From contig JALLPB010000044.1 in assembly GCA_036939975.1 (NCBI GenBank), positions 1-28,482 on the forward strand: a DNA stretch of 28,482 nt, written 5' to 3'. The DNA comes from Cyclostephanos tholiformis (taxonomy: Eukaryota; Bacillariophyta; Thalassiosirophyceae; Thalassiosirales; Thalassiosiraceae). The position numbers were made by a program, and so were the translations under genes. Numbering within the stretch: the stretch's first letter is position 1; each line of letters opens with the position of its first letter. Positions 19,500-28,482 of this stretch are shown here, piece by piece. The notes under the pieces were generated by a model. The model was not told the origin of the DNA and ran no database searches. It was given only the letters and a program-made list of their open reading frames with translations.

Positions 19500-20522
19500 C
19501 CATTTTTTTAGGGGTACGATGAGGGAATTTATGGAATGATGAGGGGGGGGGTGCAGGAAAAAATGACAAAACAATGCAATAAAATAAACATGGCATGATT
19601 GATCGGCATGGTGCTGTCCACATGATCCATCAAAGAAAAGCAGCAACTTCAACAAAACAATGTAAAAGAAAACAGAAAACATAGCATGATTCATGATATG
19701 ACAATCAACTTGAGATACATCTGCAATGTGGAGGACTACAGAACAAAAGGAAAGAAGTTCTGCAAAATCCAGCAGCAAAGATGATTGGTTTTGGATTAAC
19801 CAGAACTAATAAAAATTTGGTTCTAACATAATAACCTAAAAGAACTACAGACTCATTTTATTGGCTTGATTAAAAAACGATGATAAGACAATGAGGACAA
19901 CAACATCAATGATGATTAGTAATATGACTAAGATGACAATGATGAGGACGAGAAGCATGGGGACAAGAAAATGGCAACTAGAACACACTAGCAAGGACAT
20001 AGGACTAGGATGGAAGAGAACAATGGCATGAGGATGAGACAACAAGAAGTACAACAACATTGACAATGACAAGATAAATGACGATGATGACCATGAAGAT
20101 GACACGGACGAAGACCACAAAGACAAGAAAGGATGATGAAGTAGAAGACACTGACAAGGACAACAACAAGTATGGAAGATTACAAGAGCACCACAAGAAT
20201 GAGCACTCAAAAATTGCAGTAGATGATTAATTGGAGCCTTGTGGCTCTGCACCCCTCTGCACTTGCCCCCTTTTCCTTGTGGCTCGCCACTCTATTGAGG
20301 GGGATCCCCCCTTTTTCAGGTGAAAACAGAACAGTACGACACTTGGTTCAGTGAATTTGCAGATAATCGGTGATTTTAGCGGGGGTGAGTAAACATGTGT
20401 ATATGTTCTGGATCCAGAACCAGGTCAGTCACTCACCTCCATCCATTGCCATTTTCACCCTAAAACTTCCCTCCACCCTCGCCAATTTGATTTGCACTCA
20501 CATTATTTCCTCGCCATTTTTG
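19500..20522. other. MULE right arm, low-complexity, no gene
   Basis: The plus strand at 19860-20200 is purine-rich, with frequent GATGAC, GACAAC and AAGACA units; minus-strand frames here are hydrophobic shadows of that bias. Repeats of the terminal motif occur: CCAGAACTAATAAAAATTTGGTTCTAA-like sequence around 19797-19825 and a perfect palindrome GTTCTGGATCCAGAAC at 20405-20420. Confidence 0.6.
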
Positions 20523-20549
20523 GTTCTGGAAATGCAGAACTTAGAACCA
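20523..20549 (-). repeat. MULE right terminal inverted repeat core
   Basis: Reverse complement matches 8665-8691 at 25 of 27 bases. It contains GTTCTGG and GCAGAAC half-sites of the repeated terminal palindrome. Confidence 0.65.
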
Positions 20550-20569
20550 TCTAGACCAAAAAAAATGGT

Positions 20570-21444
20570 GCCATTCCAATTCGAGTTTGACTCTTATTGC
20601 AGAGTCTATGTTCTGCTCTTCACATCCATCTTCATCTGCTCCCATTGATTCAATCTGATTGAACTTATTCACCTTCATTCATGGCATTTACCATCTGCTT
20701 TGAGTGCCTTGAGATGCCCACTTTTTCAGGACAATTAAAATGGTGTTTGAGGATCAGCATTTACCTAGTGCCATTGGAGTTGGGCTTGATTCCATGAACA
20801 ATGTCATCCATGTGGGCTGCATTGCACACCTTTATGTTAGTAAATTGGCAAACACAGGGATTTGCTCTCAATTCAAGTCATGCCAATATGCTTACCAGTG
20901 GCAGAACCTGCAAGCTTTGGTCTTATAAACTACAGTCTCATTCAAATGAAGCACATGTCCACTGTTGTAATTATCATCAAGAGTGATCTCCCTAGCATAT
21001 AGTCATCCTTCAGCCAGTGCTATCTAACAGCCAGGGCAAGGTGATAAGACTCTTGCTGGGGTCTCCATGACAAACAAGGTACATGGAGTCAATGGTCAAA
21101 GAACAATTCAGACTCTTCTAAAAAAATTCAATTATCTTCATGCTTTTTTCCTTTCTGATCAATGCAACAAGCTTGGTTGTGTCTTGTTGTCAAATGAACA
21201 GTTCAAATCAAACACTAGTTTATTAGTATGAGATGCACAGTTGTTCATTCATTCAGCCCACTCTTGCCTAACTCACATCTTTTTGATTTTGCCTTCTTTG
21301 TTTCTATCTCCATTCCTACTTTTGGCCTCCGCCAGTCAGCTCACCATCACTAAAAATCATTGACAGAGAGGACATAGTGACGGCTTCTTCTTGATTGAAA
21401 TCATGATAATGTTTGGAATCCTGTGCATATAGTGGCTAATGAAT
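20570..21444. other. No gene recognised
   Basis: Short open frames exist on the plus strand (for example 20740-20928, 62 codons), but neighbouring frames are full of stops and I recognise no domain. It could be an old transposon remnant too decayed to name. Confidence 0.4.
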
Positions 21445-21672
21445 CCACTGTTCCTAGTGGGTTCTGCTACAGAAACAGAAAAATCTTGCTTGAGATGATG
21501 ATGATGTTCATCATCCTGATTTTGAAATTGGTTATTAACAATTCCACTGTCACGAGTGGGTTCTTCTGCAGCAACATCAAAATCTTGCTTGAGATGATGA
21601 TCATGTCTGAGCCTGAGTTTGAGCTTGGTCATTAACATCTCCACTGTCACTAGCAGGTTCTTCTTTGTTGAC
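21445..21672. repeat. Imperfect tandem repeat, 97-99-bp unit
   Basis: Units start at 21445, 21544 and 21641 (the last partial). Each begins CCACTGT and contains a GGGTTCT- or AGGTTCT-type block; the first two also have ATCTTGCTTGAGATGATGAT. On the minus strand they give a 119-codon ATG-started frame (21716-21357) with two copies of HHLKQDF. It may be a small repeat protein or only the repeat. Confidence 0.8.
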
Positions 21673-21939
21673 ACACCCTGATGGATAAAGAATTTGAAAA
21701 TGCCAGTTACCTTCATGATAAGCTCACAATAAGATATGATGAAGGAGATAATGAGGTCATTGGTTCTGTGATATATTATTATTTTAGAGTGGTGAGAGAA
21801 TTGTATTCTGGGAATAATGCATTCTTAGCTTCAATATGAAGTCAAAGCTCCTCCTTCTGCTACCACCCCAGTCCTCCTCCTCTTCCCCAGCAAATACCAG
21901 ATTGTCCTGCCTGCAAGCAACTACATTGTCCTCTGCATT

Positions 21940-22341
21940 CTACAGGGCATTATGTGGACAAGGTCCCAAATTCTGCCTACCAGAAGGTGGGCCAATCTGG
22001 AGCAGAGGGCAGAGGCCATCCACCTCTTGGATGGCACAAAGGAGGCCAAGGAAACCCATGAGTATGATGGCAATGGCAACTGAGTCCACAGCCATGTCAG
22101 TGACATTGATATCAATTTCCTTTACATTAGCCATGGCCTTAACTGTCAAAATGAGCATGAGATGGTGAGGCATCATTGTGATGAACATGTAGATTGTCAA
22201 GAGGGCAACTTGGACTGTGAAAAGTAGGTCAGTCTCCTCAGCAGAGCTGAGCTGCACCCAGCACTCATTTGACCTGGCCTGATGCTTTGGCTTGTGTTGA
22301 CAAAGCTGTGTCTTGGCATGGTATTTTGCTGCAGGAGGCAT
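21940..22341 (-). CDS. Unrecognised 133-aa membrane-like ORF
   Basis: The start codon has a strong context (CCACCATGCC). Hydrophobic segments lie at about 39-57 and 84-104, with a Cys/His-containing hydrophilic N-terminus. The stop is a single TAG (21942-21940). The same frame then stays open for another 51 codons to 21787, with an acidic then basic stretch (FAGEEEEDWGGSRRRSF). Either the gene ends at the TAG or this is an older, longer gene with one nonsense change. No family is recognised and it could be chance. Confidence 0.3.
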   Translation of the reverse strand: MPPAAKYHAKTQLCQHKPKHQARSNECWVQLSSAEETDLLFTVQVALLTIYMFITMMPHHLMLILTVKAMANVKEIDINVTDMAVDSVAIAIILMGFLGLLCAIQEVDGLCPLLQIGPPSGRQNLGPCPHNAL

Positions 22342-24587
22342 GGTGGAGAAGGAGTCTGAGGGAATCAGGTGTTGGGGATCAATGGAAGCATGAATATTTC
22401 AGTCAATGCTTGATGTGTACAATAAACATTGCCACAGTAGCTGTCAGGGTAGCTGTTGATGCCAGGTTACTAGTTGAATCCATTGAGTTAGTAGCCGTAG
22501 CAGTAGCCATAGCCATAGCCTTGTTACTAGTCAATAGTCAAAGCTGAAGAAGCTGTGGGCACTGCCGTGGGTGTAGCCATAGCCATGGCCATTGCTGTGG
22601 ATATTGAGTAGCTGTTGGGGTGGCCTTCAGAAGCTGCACCATGTCCCTTACTACCTTGGGATGGCACTAAATGGGACATTTTTGTCCAAAAATGGGACAG
22701 CCAATATCCCAACAGCTTTCCATTGTGTACTTTCACCTAGTTGTCAACAAAAAAATAAATTTATTGTCTGATGTTTCCTATTTTGCATCATCTTCCTATG
22801 TCCCAGAGAGAGAATCCCATAGGGCTATGACTTCTTATGTTGAAAATTTGGGATTATTTTGTCATATTTCTTTTTTCTAAATTCAGATACCATAGTCCTA
22901 TGTAGAATGCCCAAAAAATTCTAATACTTTTGGCCTTGTTTTGGGTAAATGATCGAATTGCTTCATAGAAATTAAGGGGGGAGATGCAGTCTTTTTATAT
23001 GAAAGCCCTATGTATGCAGGAGTGATTTAGAAAGAAAAAAATCAAAGTCAGATATTTTTTACCAAACCCTAAGTATGTAGGGTTTTTATTTAAATCATTT
23101 GAGACCAATGGTGGACTCTCAACCATCTGCCAATCCCACACCTAAAAAACACAACCCACAACAAAACACAAACAAAAACACAACCACCATGGTCTCCTGT
23201 TGCCTGCCATTCTCCAGCGACTCCAATTCACTAGCTAAGTCTGATTGTCTTATGTCACACAATATACCATGATCATTGCAACATGGGGGTATAATTTTAT
23301 TGACTATTTTCTATGGGCAGTGGTGCAATGTGGATGCCGTCTTCAGGTGTTTTTTTTAATCTATTATGTATGCTTTTTCTGCACCACTGCATCAAAACAA
23401 TGTTTACTAACCTTAGCTATCCAGCAATACTTTATTTGCCATTGCTGCCATTGTCTTTGTCAAGTTTTGGCTTGATTTTGGCGGGGGGGGGGGGGGGGCT
23501 GCCATGGTTGCCATGTTTTCAGGAAGGTAGGTATTGTAGTTAAGGCTTTGATTTCTTTGGCTCCATAGCGTACACACATATTCGCATTAGAACAAATTAG
23601 AACAGTGTTTTTAAGATGGTGTCTTATGTTTCCTTTGCATTTTTTTTATTTTTTTTGCACCCAGATACTCAGATGTGATGATGTGCAGATATGCCGGTGT
23701 TTTTTGTTCCGGCCTTATCATCCATTTAACTACTTTAGACTATGTGTTTAGTAAAATAATATCTAACATAGCCATCTCGACCAGTGAACGAATGACCTGA
23801 CCATGGTGCCCTGTCACCAATTGTCATAATACTGGACACCTGCCAACATTGTTGACATTGGCAAGTCATCTTCATCACAGCGGGAGATGATGGCAACAAC
23901 CATTCTTTGTGCAAACAAAGAGGCAATAATCAACAACATTTGGAGGCGGCAATAAAAGGCAGTTGATGAAGACAATGTAGGGTAACAGCAGCTACAGCAA
24001 CAGGGAAGAGAAATGGTGAAAGACAGAGGACAGCTGGGGTTGGAGTCAATGGTGATGATGATGACAACAATGACAAAGACATGACCTCCCCTTCCGCCAC
24101 TGTCATTATCACCCCCCTGCAACCCATTTCCTGTGCCCCATTGACAAAAATGACTATGTAAACTCCTCTCCTGAATGTCTTTGATGTCACCCTGGCCTCC
24201 TCCTCATTCCCCTCCATTGTTGCCCACATGGCTCAATGACGATAATAATGACAATGTCCCTTGCCCCTCACCCCTTCCCCCTCCCTTCAATGACAATGAC
24301 AACTATGCTACCATAAATGATCTGGACTTGCTCAAGAATGAACTCTGGAATGCAAATTTTGCTAAAAAATATCACAAACACATGAAAAAACAAATTACGG
24401 CAGGCACCCATTGGGATTTAAGTTTAAGTTTAAGTTATCATTTGCTACCACTTGGGGTTTAGGCATTGAAAAGGGGATAGAATCTTTGCTTTCCATATTC
24501 ATTGGGCTTGCTGTTGCTGCTAGTCACTGGCTGTGTACATTGCATAAGCCACCATATATCCAGCTGTTGGAGGTGAGTTGCAGGGAA
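22342..24587. other. Low-complexity region, no convincing gene
   Basis: Contains GTAGCC/ATAGCC hexamer repeats at 22490-22520 and 22573-22592, a small hairpin GGACA-TTTT-TGTCC (22674-22687), a palindrome AACCCTA-N6-TAGGGTT (23065-23084), a 16-G run (23483-23498), and three TTTAAG units near 24417-24434. Open frames on both strands (for example 23930-24229 minus and 24175-24462 plus) show no known domain. Confidence 0.5.
23483..23498 (+). repeat. 16-base poly-G run
   Basis: An uninterrupted run of 16 G between GGC and CTGCC. Its length is likely to vary between reads or strains and may be a sequencing weak point. Confidence 0.9.
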
Positions 24588-25058
24588 TTATGAAAAAGGT
24601 AATAAATTATGTGGAGGAGTGGTGGAGTTGGACTCCATATTCAGCAAAGATGCCGTTGTTGACACCATGGAATTGTTTGCATAGCATCCGCAAAGAAGAA
24701 GGTCATGATACCAGGTTGCAATAATGTCCTTGAAGGTTGAGCTTGTTGGGTCGGTAGTGTTGTGTATGTTGTTTAGGAAAATGTCAATGCGTTCTCTACC
24801 AGATGCAAGTGGTTCATGTGCATAGGTGGCAGACGATGGCTTTGCAATTGAATTAAGGATTACACACAGCCCAGGTGGGTGAAACCCTAGCATGTCAGGT
24901 GTGATGACACAAATGCCATCAAAGTCGGTGGTTGTCCACAGGTGTAATGCATTTGTGGCAACTGCAGAGAGAGAGATAAGACATCTATGGATTAGTGCAA
25001 GATCACCTCGCGGTCCACCCAGATTGCATCTCATGGTGTTGTTTGCACCCCACACATG
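24588..25058 (-). CDS. Unrecognised open frame of about 155 codons, no ATG at its start
   Basis: Minus-strand frame open from a TGA just upstream to a TAA-type stop at 24588-24590. It opens on GTG; the first ATG is at about residue 8, so it may be an exon or a fragment. The composition is protein-like and balanced (for example WTTTDFDGICVITPDMLGF and ATWYHDLLLCGCY), unlike the repeat-driven frames nearby. I do not recognise the family. It sits among transposon remnants, so it may come from another element. Confidence 0.3.
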   Translation of the reverse strand, partial: HVWGANNTMRCNLGGPRGDLALIHRCLISLSAVATNALHLWTTTDFDGICVITPDMLGFHPPGLCVILNSIAKPSSATYAHEPLASGRERIDIFLNNIHNTTDPTSSTFKDIIATWYHDLLLCGCYANNSMVSTTASLLNMESNSTTPPHNLLPFS

Positions 25059-25508
25059 TCAAATGAGAGTGAGGGTAAGTACCTCCACTCCAATGAGAAG
25101 TAGGGTGCATCATGCGAGGGCACAGGCAAGAGATAGGCAATCTTCATTGATGTCATGATATATCTAAGGGTGCAAGTTCGTGGGTATTATACCCCAAGTG
25201 GAGGGCCCAGGATGTGCACTCCTAGGTGCATCCAAAGGCGCTATCAACCAGGAGACCCACCAGGAATGGGTCTGCGCCTTCATTGAGGCCATTTCCAAGC
25301 TCATGGATGTTGTCTTGAGTATTTCTGATTGTTGCATCTTTTTTTGTTGTATGAGCAGCCGATGGGCCCTCATCATTGTCATTGCTGTCATTGTTGATGA
25401 CAACGTCATTTTCAATGACTGATGACATCATTGTCAATGACAATGGCATCACTGACATCTTCAACATCATCACTGTCCCTCATCATCCCCCCACTTACAA
25501 AATTGCAG
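25059..25508. other. No gene; GTCATTG/TGATGAC low-complexity
   Basis: A plus-strand 80-codon frame (25180-25422) runs into repeats of GTCATTG and TGATGAC (25370-25490). A pyrimidine-rich stretch then ends in TTGCAG at 25503-25508, which could be the splice acceptor for the Harbinger remnant that follows. Confidence 0.45.
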
Positions 25509-25966
25509 GTCGACTTTGGTCATCAATTTGTTGACAACATCACAATGACTGCCTGATGTCAGTCGGCAGAACTGACTTTTGGATCCCCCAGAAGGGGGAA
25601 CTGAAGAAGGGGAACCCCATTGGTTCCCACAAGTACACAGAGAAGTCCACCTTGCATTACAAGCTGGGTGTGGAAATCAAAGGGGGAACCTTGTTTGGAA
25701 TCAAGCTTGTTACCCTGACAGACATCAAGATTTTAAGTTCGGCTATTGTGCACTTTCTCAAAAAAATGAGAGAGTCAAGGTGAATGATGACCCCAGAACA
25801 ACATTGCCCCCACCAAGATGCTACGAGACCATCAATGGTTGACTGAATAATTGAGGAATTCTCTCCCCAAGAATTCCTCTTGCCACAAGGAGGTCTTTTT
25901 GGTCTGTGGTGCTCACCCAGCTCACCATTGAGCATGCTGAGCCGCTCTTTAGTTTAGACTACAAGA
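25509..25966 (+). pseudogene. PIF/Harbinger-type (DDE_Tnp_4) transposase remnant
   Basis: Pieces in shifting frames match the DDE_Tnp_4 order: NDCLMSVGRTDF (family: DCLMSVDGTDF, so the first catalytic Asp is gone), WIPQKGELKKGNPIGSHKYT, then STLHYKLGVEI, then TDIKI with HFLKK and ERVKV-DD. These are followed by CYETINGWLNN-GIL (family: RHETxNGRLKxWGIL, with stops), and in a third frame VVLTQLTIEHAEPLFSLDY (family C-terminus). At least two frame changes and two stops show it is dead. An acceptor-like TTGCAG precedes it; the N-terminal helix-turn-helix part is missing or unrecognisable. DDE_Tnp_4 proteins cut and paste DNA, usually with a separate Myb-like partner, not seen here. Confidence 0.72.
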
Positions 25967-26045
25967 TTAGTAGTTGTAAATTGTAATTATATATGCTCAT
26001 CAACATCGTACTAATTTTTTTCGGGAAAAACTGGATAATATATAT

Positions 26046-26515
26046 GCCTGAGCCCTCTTTAATTTCTAGGTGCCAGAGAAAATAATTATCTTAGCAGTCT
26101 CATTTGAGATGTGACAATCTCCTCAGTACTTATGAGAAAACCATTTTTTTGTTTATCTCTACTGTCTCATATAATCACCAAAAATGTAATGTTTAATTCA
26201 GGTTGGACTACATTAGGCACTTGTAATTTGTATGTCTTGCATTGTACTAGTTTAATCTGTATGGTCTCACTAGTAGATTTATTATCTGCACAGTCCTGCA
26301 TTGGGCATTTGTAATCTCTTGAGTCTTGCTAAAAAAGTTTTAATTTTAGTAGTCTCATAGGTACAGTTCTTATCTACCAACAATTGCTGTGATCAAATTG
26401 CAATTTGTCATATCTTCCGGATAGAAAATTTAATTTAGGTGGTTTCACTTGACCAACTTTTAATTCCTGAAATCTTGCCGATCCAAATTTTTTATTCCCT
26501 TTGTCTCACCAGTCA
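26046..26515 (+). repeat. Degenerate minisatellite, about 30-bp period (left array)
   Basis: A diverged unit like TTAATYTGTATGGTCTCACTAGT recurs at roughly 27-31-base steps. TCTCA, TCTTGC or TCCTGC cores lie at about 26098, 26165, 26236, 26263, 26292, 26323, 26353, 26473 and 26503. A related block starts near 25938. The same motif in reverse orientation appears at 28141-28320, on the other side of the MULE-like remnant. Confidence 0.65.
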
Positions 26516-26516
26516 C

Positions 26517-28010
26517 TTTGTGAATTTTGTTCTGATCCGGCATATGCCAAGAACAAGGTGCACTTGCCAAATGACATGTGGGCGGCATCTGCTTGAATTA
26601 CATGGTCTAAGAAAAGAGCTTGGAGCTTAGACATGGTTGTAGCAAAAAGAATACCAATCAAGAACTTCATCTCAGGACCATCCTCAACACTGAGTGCATT
26701 ATTGAGAAGGAGCTTGTGTGCCACAATCCAATTATTACCATAATCTTCCTTGCTTTTCCTCTCTCTAGAGTGGGCTCCTTATTGTTCTCCTGATGAGTGA
26801 TTTCTTCCTTAATAATGATCTCTTGGACCTGAAAAATTACTTCATGGTGAGTACTAACAAAGAGCAACTCACATAAGCGCCCCTTGGCAACTAGAGCATC
26901 TCGCACTGCATATGCATATTTCACTTAATCCTCCGCTTTCCCAAAAAGCTTTGCTTTCGCATGATTGCATGCATCCTGCAAAATGTTGTTTGAGATGGTG
27001 TATGGATTGACATAATCACAAATCACTTCCAACATCACAGGATATGAGGTGCCAGGGCAATCTTCAATGGTTCCACAGAGGAGATAACTAATCCATTTGC
27101 CACATAGGGCAGGCGTAACTTTTTCTCATCAATGTAATGACCATTTGGAGGGATGCTAAGATTGTCATCTCCTTCATGGCAACAGATGACACGAACCAAC
27201 CAGCCAGATTCAATCCAAAAACTCGCCACAACGTAAAAGTTAAAAAATGTAAGCAATTTGAATCATCAATGTTTCCTTTTGCTTAAACAACTGACCAATG
27301 AGCAATGGATATGCCATAACAACCATCATCAGCTATTGATCACCTGTGTAGGCAACCATTTGTGAATGTTGTGGTGAAGACAAAATATCTGTCCCCTGCA
27401 TAGCCTTTGCTAACATCTGTTGATTTTTGTTGGTACACTTCTATCTACTCTTCTTGAACTTTTCCAATGCCGCTTCCTCCTCCTTCTCCAACATTTTTGA
27501 TGTTCCGGGTCTCTGTGGCCCACCAAGAATACAATTCTGACTGCCAACTTCAAATGGAAAAGATGATAAGTTCTTCTCGATATATTCTTCATCATTGTCA
27601 ACTTCATCCAGTGCTTTGTCATCATCATGGGAGTAAATAAGTCTGGAAGTATAGTAGGTTTTCCAATCACAGTCTTAATTTTTTTATGCTACTACAGCCA
27701 TGAAACTACCATGTTTGGAACTGCGGAAGTTGTGTCCTCATCCTTCCTCTGCAACTGACGTGTGGCTCAGAACTCTTGAGACGTCTAATCTTCCGGTGAA
27801 GAATGACCTGCCTTCCTCCCTCCCTTCTCCCTTTTCCCACCTCCATTTTGAGAAGATTGCTAAGATGCCAACAAATGGACAGCAACACTATCACTGCTTT
27901 TTGATATGTCGTCTGATGATAGCTTCTTCTTGGTGGCAGTATCATCTCCATCCAACTCATCATCAGATGGAATGGTATGCCAAAGGCATAGTGCATTAAG
28001 ATTCTTCAGC
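26517..28010 (-). pseudogene. Second MULE-like transposase remnant
   Basis: Minus-strand pieces in several frames, separated by stops and shifts. They are: an acidic N-terminal part (SHDDDKALDEVDNDEEYIEK, about 27640-27570), RLPYVANGLVISS (27120), VICDYVNPYTISNNILQDA (about 27035-26975), VKYAYAVRDALVAKGRLCEL (26925-26866), then FLIGILFATTMSKLQ and IQADAAHMSFGKCTLFLAYA (about 26670-26545). The last piece looks like the start of a MULE-type DDE domain, with the Asp of QADAAHM as the first catalytic residue. The remaining C-terminal half is absent, replaced by the minisatellite. The coding direction is clear; the superfamily call is from pattern recognition only. Confidence 0.5.
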
Positions 28011-28140
28011 GGGAACTTTAGTGAATTTTTGTGACAGCCCCGTGTGATGCTATGGATAATGGGGACTATTCACGATCGCCAGCCAAATCTTATGCACGAT
28101 TGGAAAAAAGGACCAAGACAAAGCAAATTAATTTTTTCAA

Positions 28141-28320
28141 TGCGTGAGACAGTTGGGATGCAAATAATAACATGAGTCAGACAACATCAGTAAGGTCGGA
28201 TAAATAATTATGAAATCAAAATTAGTGAGTCAGATGAGGTTAAAAAAAGTTTCAGCGAGACAATATAGAGATTATATTATGAGAAAGGTGAGATAAAGGA
28301 AATCACTTTACGAGAAAGTT
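28141..28320 (-). repeat. Degenerate minisatellite, about 30-bp period (right array, inverted)
   Basis: Read on the minus strand, TGTCTCGC, TGACTCAC, CTGACTCA and TGTCTCAC cores recur at about 28-33-base steps with ATTTG and ATTAT between them. This matches the style of 26046-26515 in inverted orientation. Together they may be long repeat-built terminal arms of the second MULE-like element. Confidence 0.5.
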
Positions 28321-28429
28321 TGAGGAACGAGAGTGTCACATCAAAAACAAGATGCAGAACATAATAGTGAAAGGCTACTTTGCGCCTGGGAATAAGTAGA
28401 CACCTATGTGATGAGGTTGAGGGAAATCT

Positions 28430-28471
28430 GTTACACAATGTTACATGTAACTACGTTACACAGATGTTACA
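28430..28471. repeat. GTTACA cluster with GTTACATGTAAC palindrome
   Basis: GTTACA occurs at 28430, 28440, 28455 and 28466, with a perfect palindrome at 28440-28451. The final TGTTACAG at the window end could start another LTR or repeat, but it is cut off. It matches the motif at 1331-1362 in inverted orientation. Confidence 0.55.
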
Positions 28472-28482
28472 GCTAGAGTGTT

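Larger units (their letters stand above)
8641..20569. mobile_element. Decayed MULE transposon carrying a nested Copia element
   Basis: An element of about 11.9 kb is bounded by imperfect inverted repeats. The 27 bases at 8665-8691 match the reverse complement of 20523-20549 at 25 positions. Between them is a broken MULE transposase gene read on the plus strand, split by a Copia insertion. Removing the Copia leaves about 4.9 kb. A matching AATGGT lies just outside each repeat (8641-8646 and 20564-20569). It may be part of a target duplication, though only 6 bases match, so the outer limits are uncertain. Confidence 0.6.

Noticed and set aside
19845..20252. 135-codon hydrophobic minus-strand ORF
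   Set aside because: It arises from GATGAC/GACAAC purine bias on the plus strand, giving runs of Ile, Val, Leu and Ser rather than a membrane protein pattern.
20740..20928. 62-codon plus ORF considered as a transposase fragment
   Set aside because: No motif could be matched and the flanking frames are full of stops; not called.
23065..23084. AACCCTA...TAGGGTT, considered as interstitial telomere repeat
   Set aside because: Only one unit on each arm of a small palindrome; telomeric DNA would show several tandem units.
23930..24462. Open frames on both strands (99 and 95 codons)
   Set aside because: Low-complexity TGACAA/ATGATG sequence, no domain, and conflicting strands.
25180..25422. 80-codon plus ORF before the Harbinger remnant, considered as its N-terminus
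   Set aside because: No helix-turn-helix or DDE_Tnp_4 motif, and it runs into GTCATTG repeats.
1..28482. tRNA, rRNA or CRISPR features
   Set aside because: No cloverleaf with a recognisable T-arm, no rRNA core sequence and no regular repeat-spacer array was seen by eye; small ncRNAs cannot be excluded without a covariance search.

Overview
The window looks like nuclear DNA of a diatom, probably centric, or a close stramenopile relative. Genes have short GT-AG introns. Two genes carry a signal peptide ending in the A-F / ASAF motif that marks import into a secondary plastid. The retroelement is Copia-type and resembles diatom CoDi elements. I could not run searches, so genus and family names come from motif recognition.

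Layout. (1) 1-1605: non-coding or unrecognised DNA with a 55-bp direct repeat, short palindromic motifs and a possible promoter. (2) 1606-8528: a compact, GC-rich block of three host genes. The first is a cold-shock-domain protein with a long Ala/Glu coiled coil (+, one intron). It converges on an XRN-type 5'-3' exoribonuclease (-, one intron), which diverges from a DEAD-box-like RNA helicase (+). All three act on RNA. The first two have clear plastid-type presequences and the third has a weaker candidate. (3) 8641-20569: an AT-richer, decayed MULE DNA transposon with imperfect terminal inverted repeats. Its transposase gene is split by a nearly intact 7,006-bp Copia retrotransposon (11111-18116, minus strand) with 110-bp LTRs differing at one base and a 5-bp target duplication (ATGCA). 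(4) 20570-28482: degenerate accessory DNA with low-complexity repeats, unrecognised ORFs, a PIF/Harbinger transposase remnant (25509-25966), and a second MULE-like transposase remnant (about 26517-28010, minus). The last is flanked by roughly 30-bp-period arrays in opposite orientation.

How the parts relate. The host block could be a small neighbourhood for organellar RNA handling (chaperone, helicase, 5' exonuclease), with the nuclease and helicase sharing a promoter region of about 400 bp. The rest is nested mobile DNA: the MULE came first and decayed, and the Copia element landed in it recently. The Copia element has two notable features. A -1 frameshift heptamer (GGGAAAC) lies in phase beside the gag stop, and the pol frame entered there begins with several predicted membrane segments before the protease. 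A single in-frame TGA in the reverse transcriptase is the only obvious break in this copy.
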